Shown here: in pieces, positions 47,148 through 55,391 of the stretch
How positions within the stretch are numbered: the stretch's first letter is position 1
Layout: every line of letters starts with the position of its first letter
Origin: CAJXNP01 sp050305935
GTDB lineage: Bacteria; Bacteroidota; Bacteroidia; Cytophagales; Cyclobacteriaceae
Reading direction: 5' to 3'
Assembly: GCA_050305935.1 (NCBI GenBank)
Contig: JBNLGG010000006.1
Location: forward strand, 1-64,000
Length of the DNA: 64,000 bases
Program-made: the position numbers and the translations under genes
Notes under the pieces: model-generated
Seen by the model: only the letters and a program-made list of their open reading frames with translations
What the model was told of the DNA's origin: nothing
The model's database searches: none

Positions 47148-47177
47148 CAAATTTAATAATGAATAAACACCCTACAA
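47148..47177 (-). promoter_or_regulatory. Promoter of the PorT-like gene
   Basis: Minus strand TTG (47177-47175), 19 bases, then TAAATTTG (47155-47148). This matches the Bacteroidetes -33/-7 consensus exactly. The transcript start would be about 38 bases before the ATG at 47103. It overlaps the first six codons of the divergent gene at 47159. Confidence 0.65.
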
Positions 47178-47938
47178 TCATTTACTGCGCTACCGGAAAA
47201 TCTTTCCTGGAAGAAGCATCAATATCCATTAATTCAATTAGAAAAATATATCCAAAAATTGAAATTGTCTTATACACGGATGAAAAAGAATATGAGAATT
47301 TTCTAATAAATAAAATTGAGATAATAGAAAAACCATTTTTTGGCTTTAAAGACAAAATTAAATCAATTATCGATATTGACAGGGAATCCATTTTATTTCT
47401 GGATTGTGATACGTTTTTGATGGAGCCTATTGATGAACTATTCGAAATATTAGAAATGTTCGATATAGCGATGACTCACGCAATTTACAATTCACCATAT
47501 CATCAAAGTGAATTATCAAACACCTTTCACGAATTGAATACTGGAGTAATAGCCATGAGAAAAACCGGAGAGGTTAAGCGTTTTCTGAACTTCTGGAGCA
47601 CTCTGTACGAAGAACAGCTCGTTAAAGGTGAAAAATTGGCAGAATTAACTGATCAACCTTCGTTTAGATACTGCCTCTATCATTCTGCTATTAGGTTTTA
47701 TGTTTTAAAGCCAGAATTTAATTTCCGATTTAATTTCGGAAGTTGTGCAAGCTCCAGGATAAAAATTCTGCATGGCAGAGATAAGAATATACTAAAGGTT
47801 GCCAAACTTGTGAGGAAAATGAATGAAGGGTTTGAACGGGGAAATTCTCATATGTGGTTTGTGAAAATTAAAAGATATTCAGTTTTTGTCGAAGCTCGTT
47901 TTTTAGTGAAAAGGCTAATTAGTCGATTAAAAATATAA
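47159..47938 (+). CDS. Nucleotide-sugar glycosyltransferase (GT-A, GT8-like)
   Basis: A 259-residue glycosyltransferase of the GT-A fold. The metal-binding DxD is in ILFLDCDTFLMEP near residue 80, and a NTGVIAMRKTGE block near 123-134 is typical of GT8/GT77-like enzymes. There is no signal or membrane segment, so it acts in the cytoplasm. The donor and acceptor are unknown. It starts the glycan cassette. Its TAA overlaps the next ATG by one base (TAATG), a sign of coupled translation. Codon use is AT-rich compared with the flanking tam genes. Confidence 0.78.
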   Translation: MNKHPTIIYCATGKSFLEEASISINSIRKIYPKIEIVLYTDEKEYENFLINKIEIIEKPFFGFKDKIKSIIDIDRESILFLDCDTFLMEPIDELFEILEMFDIAMTHAIYNSPYHQSELSNTFHELNTGVIAMRKTGEVKRFLNFWSTLYEEQLVKGEKLAELTDQPSFRYCLYHSAIRFYVLKPEFNFRFNFGSCASSRIKILHGRDKNILKVAKLVRKMNEGFERGNSHMWFVKIKRYSVFVEARFLVKRLISRLKI

Positions 47939-48798
47939 TGGAAACGATTTTCTTAAAACCATTTGGAGGCTTAGGGAACAGGATGTTAGCGATCAACTCT
48001 GCAATCATCTTAAAGGCGGATTTCAGGGTAAAAAACTTAATCGTTTTATGGGAGCGAAACAGTGAACTTTTTGCCAAATTCTCAGAGATCTTTGCAGAAA
48101 ACACGGAATTCAAAGTAAAAGAATTAGATTCCTTTAGTCCCATAAAACCCCGCACCTATTTCCAACTATACAACAGCTTCCACCCAAGTCATTACAAATA
48201 TCCATTATTCAACCAGTTTTTTGGGAGGGAAAGGAAGGTAGACAAAGTATTTTACAATCATCCCATTGGAAGTTTGGAACTAAAGAGGCAGGATATTGAC
48301 GCTGCACACAAAGTGGCATTTATTGCTGCAAATAATGAATTTTATCTTGAAGAAACAGCGTTCCATTTGAAATTTGATTTAAGGAAAGATATATCTGACC
48401 GGACAAATTTGATCACTACCCATTTTGATCAAATGACTATAGGGGTTCACATCAGGAGAGGAGATGCACAATGGTCATTGACGAATAGCCCCGATGATGA
48501 ATTTGTAAGAACGTTAAAACACCTGGCAAATCAAGGCCACAACTTTTATCTATCATCGGACGATGAGAATACGGAAAATTTTTTTCACACAATGTTTAGA
48601 GACTTCATGGTTCTTCCTTCCGTCAGGAGAAAGCAACGCAATAGAAACACCCGTGATGGAATCATCGATGCAGTTATCGACTTGGTTTGTTTGTCCAAAA
48701 CAAATATAGTCTACGGGTCATATTTGAGTACTTTTGGTTACCTGGCCTCGCGCATTGGTAACATTAAATTCGAGACTGTAGGCAATGACGGTGTTTAA
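47938..48798 (+). CDS. Fucosyltransferase-like protein (GT11/O-FucT superfamily)
   Basis: A 286-residue protein with the two signature regions of GT11-type alpha-1,2-fucosyltransferases and relatives. The first is an N-terminal FGGLGNRMLAINSA and the second is HIRRGDAQW (near residue 173), which holds the GDP-fucose-binding Arg. A C-terminal LSSDDENTENFF and SKTNIVYGSYLSTFGYLAS complete the family pattern. It probably adds fucose to a surface glycan. The ORF overlaps the preceding gene by one base and the next by 14 bases, so the block is one transcript. It is somewhat diverged from classical GT11, so the sugar is uncertain. Confidence 0.75.
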   Translation: METIFLKPFGGLGNRMLAINSAIILKADFRVKNLIVLWERNSELFAKFSEIFAENTEFKVKELDSFSPIKPRTYFQLYNSFHPSHYKYPLFNQFFGRERKVDKVFYNHPIGSLELKRQDIDAAHKVAFIAANNEFYLEETAFHLKFDLRKDISDRTNLITTHFDQMTIGVHIRRGDAQWSLTNSPDDEFVRTLKHLANQGHNFYLSSDDENTENFFHTMFRDFMVLPSVRRKQRNRNTRDGIIDAVIDLVCLSKTNIVYGSYLSTFGYLASRIGNIKFETVGNDGV

Positions 48799-49849
48799 AC
48801 CCATTATTAACATACGTGACAGGATTCACGACCGATATTTGATTTATAGATATTTAAATCCTTTTCTCTCAAAGAGTCAGAAACTTCCGTTAAATATCAA
48901 CGATGCTGTGGCTGTTTTTAGCCAGCCAAGAAGTGGCTCTACCTGGCTAACCGAGCTTCTTTCAAATATTCCCCGAAGCTGCATCATTGATGAACCGCTG
49001 AGACGGGGAGGATATGTGCCCAGTGAACTCCCTTCGAAAGATGTTCGGAAAATATCCGAAATTGCGAAAATGAATTTCTTTTTCTCCCAACCAATAGCCG
49101 AAAATGAAGTTTGGAAAGACGCTTATGATGTTTTTGATAGAATGCTGAAGGGTCAACTTCCCTATCTTAATCTATACAGGGAATTTTCTTTGAAGAGACT
49201 GACTGATTCAAAATTGGTGTTGACTAAATTTTTATATGGAAGTCTCCTTATGCACTGGTTTGCAAGAAATTTTTCATCCAAAATGATATTGCTGGTAAGG
49301 CATCCTCTCGCCGTGATAGCTTCCCAGTTAAAACATCCCGGATTCAATTTTAAAATGCCCGTTGATGGTGTTGTTTTTAAGGGGTTTAGAAATGAAGAGA
49401 TGTTTGACCGTTATGCAGAGATCATCCGCAGTATAGACTCGCCAGAAGAATACCTGACTTTTATGTGGTCGGTTCAAATAAAACACAGTCTTTTTCACCC
49501 ACAAAATAATAGCAGATGGTTGACGGTTTCATACGAGAAGCTTGTGTTGGATTTTGAAAATGAGATAAATCGAATTTTTAACTACTTAGAAATTGAACGC
49601 CCGGAAAAAATTTTCTCCTTAAAGAACCATCCAAGTCAGTCTACACTTTCGCCTTCTATTACACAGATCCGTAACAATCAACAAATTGGTTTTTGGAGTT
49701 CCAGTCTTTCAAAAACGCAAAAGAGGAAGATTTTTAATATGTTGGACCAATTTGAAATTACTTTGTACAATGAAAAAACTGAGCCTGACTATAACCTGCT
49801 TTACGAACCATATCCAAAAGAACCCCATGAGAAACTGAACAAGGGTTAA
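48785..49849 (+). CDS. PAPS-dependent sulfotransferase
   Basis: A 354-residue sulfotransferase. The 5'-phosphosulfate loop is VFSQPRSGSTWLTELL (near residue 46-61), and the 3'-phosphate region VRHPLAVIASQLKH is near residue 175. It transfers sulfate from PAPS, here likely to a glycan made by its neighbours. There are no membrane segments. It overlaps the fucosyltransferase-like gene by 14 bases and is followed by the FkbM gene after 13 bases. Sulfated surface polysaccharides are common in marine Bacteroidetes, which makes the setting sensible though unproven. Confidence 0.85.
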   Translation: MTVFKPIINIRDRIHDRYLIYRYLNPFLSKSQKLPLNINDAVAVFSQPRSGSTWLTELLSNIPRSCIIDEPLRRGGYVPSELPSKDVRKISEIAKMNFFFSQPIAENEVWKDAYDVFDRMLKGQLPYLNLYREFSLKRLTDSKLVLTKFLYGSLLMHWFARNFSSKMILLVRHPLAVIASQLKHPGFNFKMPVDGVVFKGFRNEEMFDRYAEIIRSIDSPEEYLTFMWSVQIKHSLFHPQNNSRWLTVSYEKLVLDFENEINRIFNYLEIERPEKIFSLKNHPSQSTLSPSITQIRNNQQIGFWSSSLSKTQKRKIFNMLDQFEITLYNEKTEPDYNLLYEPYPKEPHEKLNKG

Positions 49850-49862
49850 TTTAGATCATTAA

Positions 49863-50606
49863 ATGAAAAGAGTCCTCCTGAATATCTATAACTTCTTAAT
49901 TCCAAAAGACAGTTTTTTGCGGTATCGCCTTTATTCAAAATTTTTATGGAGGATATATTGTGAGCCTATTGATCATATTTTGAACAATTACTTCCGAACG
50001 TATTGTTCTTCCTTTTTTATTCAGGTGGGTGCTAATGATGGTGTTGGCTTTGACAGGCTAAGAAAATTCATTGTCAAATACCGGCTCCCCGGGGTTTTAA
50101 TAGAACCTGTGGATTTTATTTTTGAGAAATTGAAAAAGAATTACCGAGGGAACACAGGCTTATTTTTTGAAAATGTAGCTGTTTCAAACAAAAATGAGAC
50201 CCGCACATTTTATTTTGTCAAAAGCGATAGTAGGGAAAAGCAGCATAAATACCTTCTTCATTATGGGTCATTTGACGGTAGAGTTCTCAAGGAAAATGTA
50301 AATGATTCAAATAACATCGTATCTAAGGATATTGATTGTGTGAGCCTTAACCACCTTCTAACCCAGTACAATAAAACACAAATTTCATTGTTAATGCTGG
50401 ATACAGAGGGTTTTGACTGCGAAATTATCCGAAGTATAGATTTTTCCTCCATTTCAGTTGACATGATTGTGTATGAGCATAAAAATCTAAGCAATAATGA
50501 TCAGGAGCATTGTGTCGAATTATTAAGAAGCAAAGGGTATGAATTTGTATTTGAAGGAGTGGATGTCCTGGCCATTAGTTCAAATATTTATCAGTATATT
50601 AAATAG
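49863..50606 (+). CDS. FkbM-family methyltransferase
   Basis: A 247-residue SAM-dependent methyltransferase of the FkbM family, which O-methylates sugars in polysaccharides, glycolipids and antibiotics. SAM-binding pieces are FFIQVGANDGVGFDRL (near residue 50) and GVLIEPVDFIFEKL. The family's LLMLDTEGFDCEII and VYEHKNL blocks follow. It lies in the glycan cassette between a sulfotransferase and a GT4 enzyme, so methylation of the same glycan is a reasonable reading. Confidence 0.83.
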   Translation: MKRVLLNIYNFLIPKDSFLRYRLYSKFLWRIYCEPIDHILNNYFRTYCSSFFIQVGANDGVGFDRLRKFIVKYRLPGVLIEPVDFIFEKLKKNYRGNTGLFFENVAVSNKNETRTFYFVKSDSREKQHKYLLHYGSFDGRVLKENVNDSNNIVSKDIDCVSLNHLLTQYNKTQISLLMLDTEGFDCEIIRSIDFSSISVDMIVYEHKNLSNNDQEHCVELLRSKGYEFVFEGVDVLAISSNIYQYIK

Positions 50607-50624
50607 TATTTTTTCCTAAAAACC

Positions 50625-51821
50625 ATGAACCTCTTCATCATCCCTTCCTGGTACCCTTCGCCCAATAGCCTGGTGACGGGTGTGTTCTTTAAGGAGCAGG
50701 CGATGATTTATTCGGCGCTATTTCCAATGGACAATATTGGGATAAGCCATTGGGGGCAGAACGATGAGCGCCTTTTGCTTTGGTCAAAAGACCGACTGAA
50801 AATATTCAGGAAGACGTATGACCGTAAAAAGGTCAGGACTGAGATTCAACCGCTTTTCGATAATTGCACGGAATATTTTTCCCCCGCCTTTACATGGTCG
50901 CGGAAATTCCATCGGGGAAATATGAGGAATATTGCCAAAGCGAATTTGTCAAATCTAAGGAAGTTCGAAAAGCAATATGGGAAGGTAGATCTTATCGTGG
51001 CGCAGGTTGGCTTTCCGGCAGGCGTAGTGGCAATGGAAATTTCCGAAAAAAAGGAAGTTCCCTTTGTGATCACGGAACATATGACCCCCTTCCCTTTTCC
51101 TGCCTATCGATATCGCAGAAATAAATTGATTCCTCCGTTATGGCAGGCCTATCAAAAAGCGAATGGCATTATCGCCGTCTCCGAAAACCTGAGGGATGAG
51201 ATGTCTTATTATGGGATCAATAATGTCGCCGTACTTCCTAATTTCATCGGTGACAAGGACTTTGTACCGGCTCCGCAAAGCGAATCATCAGGGATTTTAA
51301 AACTGGTTTCCATTGGTCGCCTCGAACGCCAAAAAGGTTTTGACGTGCTTTTAAAATCTTTGGCAAACTTAAAGGATTTGCATTTTCGACTTGAGATCAT
51401 TGGAGATGGCTCGGAACGTGATTCGCTGGTTGATTTGGCGGAGGAATTGGAATTAAGTGAAAGGATAAACTGGCGGGGAAGCCTCGACAAAACAGAGATC
51501 ATCAAATCGCTTCAGTTGGCAGACCTTTTTGTATTGGCAAGCCGACATGAAAGTTTTGGGATTGTATTTCTGGAGGCATTGGCCTGCGGTGTACCTTGTG
51601 TCGGCACCTACTGTGGTGGACCTGAAGAGATTGTGGACGAATCGGTAGGTTTTATCGTAGCCCCGGAGAATGAAAAAGAATTGGCGAAAGCCATTCGATA
51701 CATCCTGGTAAACCAGGAGAAATACCCGAAGGAAAAAATCAGGGCTTATTTTGACAAGCAATTTGGCACAGAAAAAATTGTTAAGAAGCTAAGAAAACTG
51801 TACCTGAAAGCTTCTTCATGA
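50625..51821 (+). CDS. GT4-family glycosyltransferase
   Basis: A 398-residue GT-B enzyme. The N-terminal domain opens with IPSWYPSPNSLVTGVFFKEQA, a sequence common in surface-polysaccharide GT4 enzymes. The donor domain has VSIGRLERQKGFDVLL and the E-x7-E motif ESFGIVFLEALACGVP. The substrate is unknown. It is the last gene of the cassette, and its base composition is closer to that of the flanking genome than the preceding three. Its stop overlaps the convergent DUF3999 gene by six bases. Confidence 0.87.
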   Translation: MNLFIIPSWYPSPNSLVTGVFFKEQAMIYSALFPMDNIGISHWGQNDERLLLWSKDRLKIFRKTYDRKKVRTEIQPLFDNCTEYFSPAFTWSRKFHRGNMRNIAKANLSNLRKFEKQYGKVDLIVAQVGFPAGVVAMEISEKKEVPFVITEHMTPFPFPAYRYRRNKLIPPLWQAYQKANGIIAVSENLRDEMSYYGINNVAVLPNFIGDKDFVPAPQSESSGILKLVSIGRLERQKGFDVLLKSLANLKDLHFRLEIIGDGSERDSLVDLAEELELSERINWRGSLDKTEIIKSLQLADLFVLASRHESFGIVFLEALACGVPCVGTYCGGPEEIVDESVGFIVAPENEKELAKAIRYILVNQEKYPKEKIRAYFDKQFGTEKIVKKLRKLYLKASS

Positions 51822-53048
51822 GCGCATCATTTTTATTGTAAAGTAGCCCAAAACAGCCATGATTCCGCATATTGACATCCACAGCCATAATTTATTTTTA
51901 AGAAGCGATTTATCCGCTAAAGGCGTAGCAGGGATGACAGTCTCCTCTCCCAATTGAACTTCGCGAATTTGTTCAGGAATTCTATCTGAGAACACCGTCA
52001 CGTCATAACGCGGCTTGTTGATTTTCTTATTTCCGTAGACAAGAAAATATTCTGCCTCGTCGTCCGCCCTGAAAATAATGTCCGTTGAATAAAAGCCAAC
52101 CTCCAGGTCATCGATTGCTAACGGCGGGTTATCGTGATTTGAAATGGTGATTGTGATATTGCTGGTAAACACTGGCTCAAAGTTAAACGCGGACTTTTCC
52201 AGAGAACTGATAACGCCGGATGTCATAAACCGGGTATTCAATTGCCAACCAACCTGCGTCTCAAAGCTATCCGTTACGCACCTCATCTCAAAGGGGCGGT
52301 AGTAATCAAATGAATCTCCAATGGCCAATTCGATGTGCGAAACCGGAACCACATTCTTAAGCGAAAGTTTTATGTCAGTTGTTTTATTTTTCTTGTTGAC
52401 TACGATACTTTTTTCAAGAATATCTTCTGAAACTAATTTTCCACTACTTTTTTTGATGGTTGAGATGGAAGCACCATTTAAGGAAGGGTCAGCTGATGGA
52501 CCGGTTAATCTAATACGAAAATAAGCGTACTGGCTATCGGGAAACTTCAAGGTGGTGTATTCATAAGAGGTGTCTTTGTTTTTGATGGAGACAATCCGGT
52601 AGTCGGTCAAAACAGAAAACCATTCCTGCTGATCGGCACTTCCCTCCAGATCGACCCTCCAGTCAAAATTTTCATCATCAAAGGAAAGATAGATTTCATT
52701 GATGAGGCGGGGTTCTTCCAGCGAAATGGTATAATAATATTTGCCAGCACTGGTCGCGGTATTTATGATGTCAAAGGGTAAATTGTCAGTAGCTATAATG
52801 CTTTTATTTTCTTTGATCAAATAGGGAGCTTCAACGGTATCTCCTTCTGGCGAAATACCATAAATGCGAATGTCGCTGTAGTTCTCTTTTATTTTAGAAA
52901 ACATCTGTTCCGGAATGGACAATTGATTCCATCCCGGCTCGACATCCGTGAGGGGTCTTTTGTAGGAAAAACTATTTTGCGCGGTTGCATTGGCCAACAC
53001 TAACATAAATACCACCAGTGCCAAGGATTTAATTGTTCTCACCATCAT
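51816..53048 (-). CDS. DUF3999-like envelope protein
   Basis: A protein of 410 residues from ATG 53048 (or 53045). It has a signal peptide (VRTIKSLALVVFMLVLANATAQ), a long beta-rich periplasmic part and one C-terminal membrane helix (LWMSICGIMAVLGYFTI). An earlier in-frame TTG at 53123 would lie deep in the upstream gene and is unlikely. The overall pattern and its position next to DUF2339 match DUF3999, a family often paired with DUF2339. The function is unknown. The 20-base overlap with the upstream gene suggests co-translation. Confidence 0.75.
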   Translation of the reverse strand: MMVRTIKSLALVVFMLVLANATAQNSFSYKRPLTDVEPGWNQLSIPEQMFSKIKENYSDIRIYGISPEGDTVEAPYLIKENKSIIATDNLPFDIINTATSAGKYYYTISLEEPRLINEIYLSFDDENFDWRVDLEGSADQQEWFSVLTDYRIVSIKNKDTSYEYTTLKFPDSQYAYFRIRLTGPSADPSLNGASISTIKKSSGKLVSEDILEKSIVVNKKNKTTDIKLSLKNVVPVSHIELAIGDSFDYYRPFEMRCVTDSFETQVGWQLNTRFMTSGVISSLEKSAFNFEPVFTSNITITISNHDNPPLAIDDLEVGFYSTDIIFRADDEAEYFLVYGNKKINKPRYDVTVFSDRIPEQIREVQLGEETVIPATPLADKSLLKNKLWLWMSICGIMAVLGYFTIKMMRS

Positions 53049-55317
53049 CAAAAATTGAATGTTTGTACTTATTGTATAAAAATGAAACCAGTAGCATGAT
53101 CGCGCCGAGGGAAACAAACACAATGGCTTTTGCTAAAAGGTTCAGGTGCGAAATGTCATAAAAGAATAGTTTTATCAATGTTCCACCGTATAGTACCATG
53201 GCCGCGATCCGGAGTGCTTTATTGTTTTTCCAGATTCCCAGGATGACCATCACCAATGCGTACAATCCCCACAATATGGACAATCCCAGTTTGTAATTGT
53301 TGCTTACCCCGTACAAGTCCATCCAGTGCAACAATTCGCTGGACACCACCCAAAGAATAACGATGTGTACACCTAACTCCATAGCTGCAGGTGAAATCTT
53401 TTCCTGGAAAAAGGATTTGATATTTTTTACGCTGGCAATGAGCAGTATTGCCAGGAAAATCAACGAGATATACCGGATTGCCAGGTACATAAAGGTGATC
53501 GGATACGAATTCGCAAGTTCCTGGCCGATATATGCCTCCCGCAACTCACTGATATCGTAAAGCCCATTGGCTAAAAAAACGAGGATGGAGATGATCGCCA
53601 GGATCAACGAGACAGTTGCTAAAAGCTTTTCCCTGATTTTAACGAGATTGGCAACGATAAGAAGTGTCGTAAAAATCATTAGATAATTAATCAGCCAGAT
53701 GTTTTTGAATTTTAACAAATGACGGTTGTACTGAAAATCATAGAGCTCTTCCGAAATGGTGATCTCGGAATTTTCATATAGCTGTTCCCAATAAAGCTGA
53801 ATTTCAATCCTGAACGAATTAAACAATGCCAGCAGAAAAATACCTCCGACGATGTACGGAAAGGGAGTACTCATCCACCGTTTAATTTTTCCCGGTTCGA
53901 GGGCAGATTTTTTGTGGAGAAAATAAATGAGCCCTGCCCCAATGGTAAAAAGAATGGAACCAAGAAAATCCACGTTGAAAATGGGCACGAATGTGTTTTC
54001 CTGATAGCTATTAAAATAGCTGTAATCATTCCAATCATGTATCTGGCTAAAAAAGGCAAGCAGTATCAACGGATATGATAGTTTTTCATATGCACTAATC
54101 TTTTTCGTCCTTCCTATCCAAAATAAAAGCGCTGCTTCTGCCACCCAGAAAATGGTGACTGGCCGACCGTCAAGCTGAACGGGCACAGTGACGGTAATAA
54201 AAATGAGCACCAAACCGGCAATGAAGTAAAACAGGTTTCTGTCAACCGATTTTCTTTTATAAATAAAGAACGCCACAGAAAAGTGGACAATGGCATTTAT
54301 CAGCGTAAACAAACCCAAATATCCGTTTAATGGTTCGTGGTCTTCGATGATGGCATATCCAAAACCGTAAAACAGAAGCGAATTTAAAGTGATCAGGATG
54401 ATATCCGACTTGGTAAAAATTTCTTTCTGAAGAATTTTATAAGAAAGGGCTGTGCAATAAAATGTAAAAAAGAAAATGCCTAAAAATATCGCGGCAATGC
54501 TAAAATGATGCTCGTCCCGATAGTCCATGAAAAACCACAAAAGGTAAATGAGCCAGGTTAGGCCAAAGGAGGAGAAATAGAGCAGTTTCCAGTATTTTTT
54601 GATGGCAATGACAAGAATGCCGACATTGATAATGGAAATATAGCTGAAGAAAAAAGCGTACCTTCCCGAATTGTCACTCAGCAAAAATGGAATCCCGTAT
54701 GCACCTACCAGGCCAATTAAGGCGATGATCTTCTGATCATAGTGAAGGGCGGCTAAAACGGTAAACAAGGTGAATAGCACCATCATTACAAATGAGGCAG
54801 TGACGGGGATTAGCCCATAAAAGCTGCTCGCCAGGAAGGTAATAAAATAGAATATGGCCATTGAACCACTTAACAGCACAGCACTGTAATTCTTGTATTT
54901 ATCTTTCAGCCTGATGGCAAAAAACAGGAGTATAGCCCCCACAAGGTAACCCATGACGATTCTGGTGAGCGGGTTTAGCATGTCCCTTTCGATGGCATAT
55001 TTAGCCCCGATCCCTACCCCTATAACCAGGATGGCAATACCAATTTTATTAATCAGGTTTTCCCCAATGAATTTTTCGAAATTGACAGAAGAAAAGCGTG
55101 AAGACTTTGGAGGTGGTGAGACCGAGCGGGCAATGGGTCTATCATCTACTGGCTCCTCCTTTTTCACTTCAACCGGCTTAGGAGCTACGGGGGGAGCATG
55201 TAGCCTAATAACCTGATTTTTTACATTGATGATTTCCTGTTGAAGGGAGTGTTGCTGTTTTTCGAGTTGGTCGAGTTTGTCCAGCAGTTGGTCCAGCTTA
55301 TCTTTTTCGATGGCCAT
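53029..55317 (-). CDS. DUF2339 multi-pass membrane protein
   Basis: A 762-residue protein beginning with a coiled coil (residues about 4-42, KLDQLLDKLDQLEKQQHSLQ) and a proline/lysine-rich linker. Roughly twenty membrane helices follow from about residue 90 (FIGENLINKIGIAILVIGVGIGAKYAI is the family's opening block, at about 82-108). DUF2339 proteins are of unknown role, probably acting in the envelope. It overlaps the DUF3999 start by 20 bases, so the two should be made together. Its own promoter would lie in the 74 bases before ATG 55317. Confidence 0.87.
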   Translation of the reverse strand: MAIEKDKLDQLLDKLDQLEKQQHSLQQEIINVKNQVIRLHAPPVAPKPVEVKKEEPVDDRPIARSVSPPPKSSRFSSVNFEKFIGENLINKIGIAILVIGVGIGAKYAIERDMLNPLTRIVMGYLVGAILLFFAIRLKDKYKNYSAVLLSGSMAIFYFITFLASSFYGLIPVTASFVMMVLFTLFTVLAALHYDQKIIALIGLVGAYGIPFLLSDNSGRYAFFFSYISIINVGILVIAIKKYWKLLYFSSFGLTWLIYLLWFFMDYRDEHHFSIAAIFLGIFFFTFYCTALSYKILQKEIFTKSDIILITLNSLLFYGFGYAIIEDHEPLNGYLGLFTLINAIVHFSVAFFIYKRKSVDRNLFYFIAGLVLIFITVTVPVQLDGRPVTIFWVAEAALLFWIGRTKKISAYEKLSYPLILLAFFSQIHDWNDYSYFNSYQENTFVPIFNVDFLGSILFTIGAGLIYFLHKKSALEPGKIKRWMSTPFPYIVGGIFLLALFNSFRIEIQLYWEQLYENSEITISEELYDFQYNRHLLKFKNIWLINYLMIFTTLLIVANLVKIREKLLATVSLILAIISILVFLANGLYDISELREAYIGQELANSYPITFMYLAIRYISLIFLAILLIASVKNIKSFFQEKISPAAMELGVHIVILWVVSSELLHWMDLYGVSNNYKLGLSILWGLYALVMVILGIWKNNKALRIAAMVLYGGTLIKLFFYDISHLNLLAKAIVFVSLGAIMLLVSFLYNKYKHSIFDDGENN

Positions 55318-55391
55318 GGTTTTAAAAAATATTCGAGTGAATACCGATAAGTTACACTTTTTTTAATTATGCCCGGTATTTCTGGTATTTA

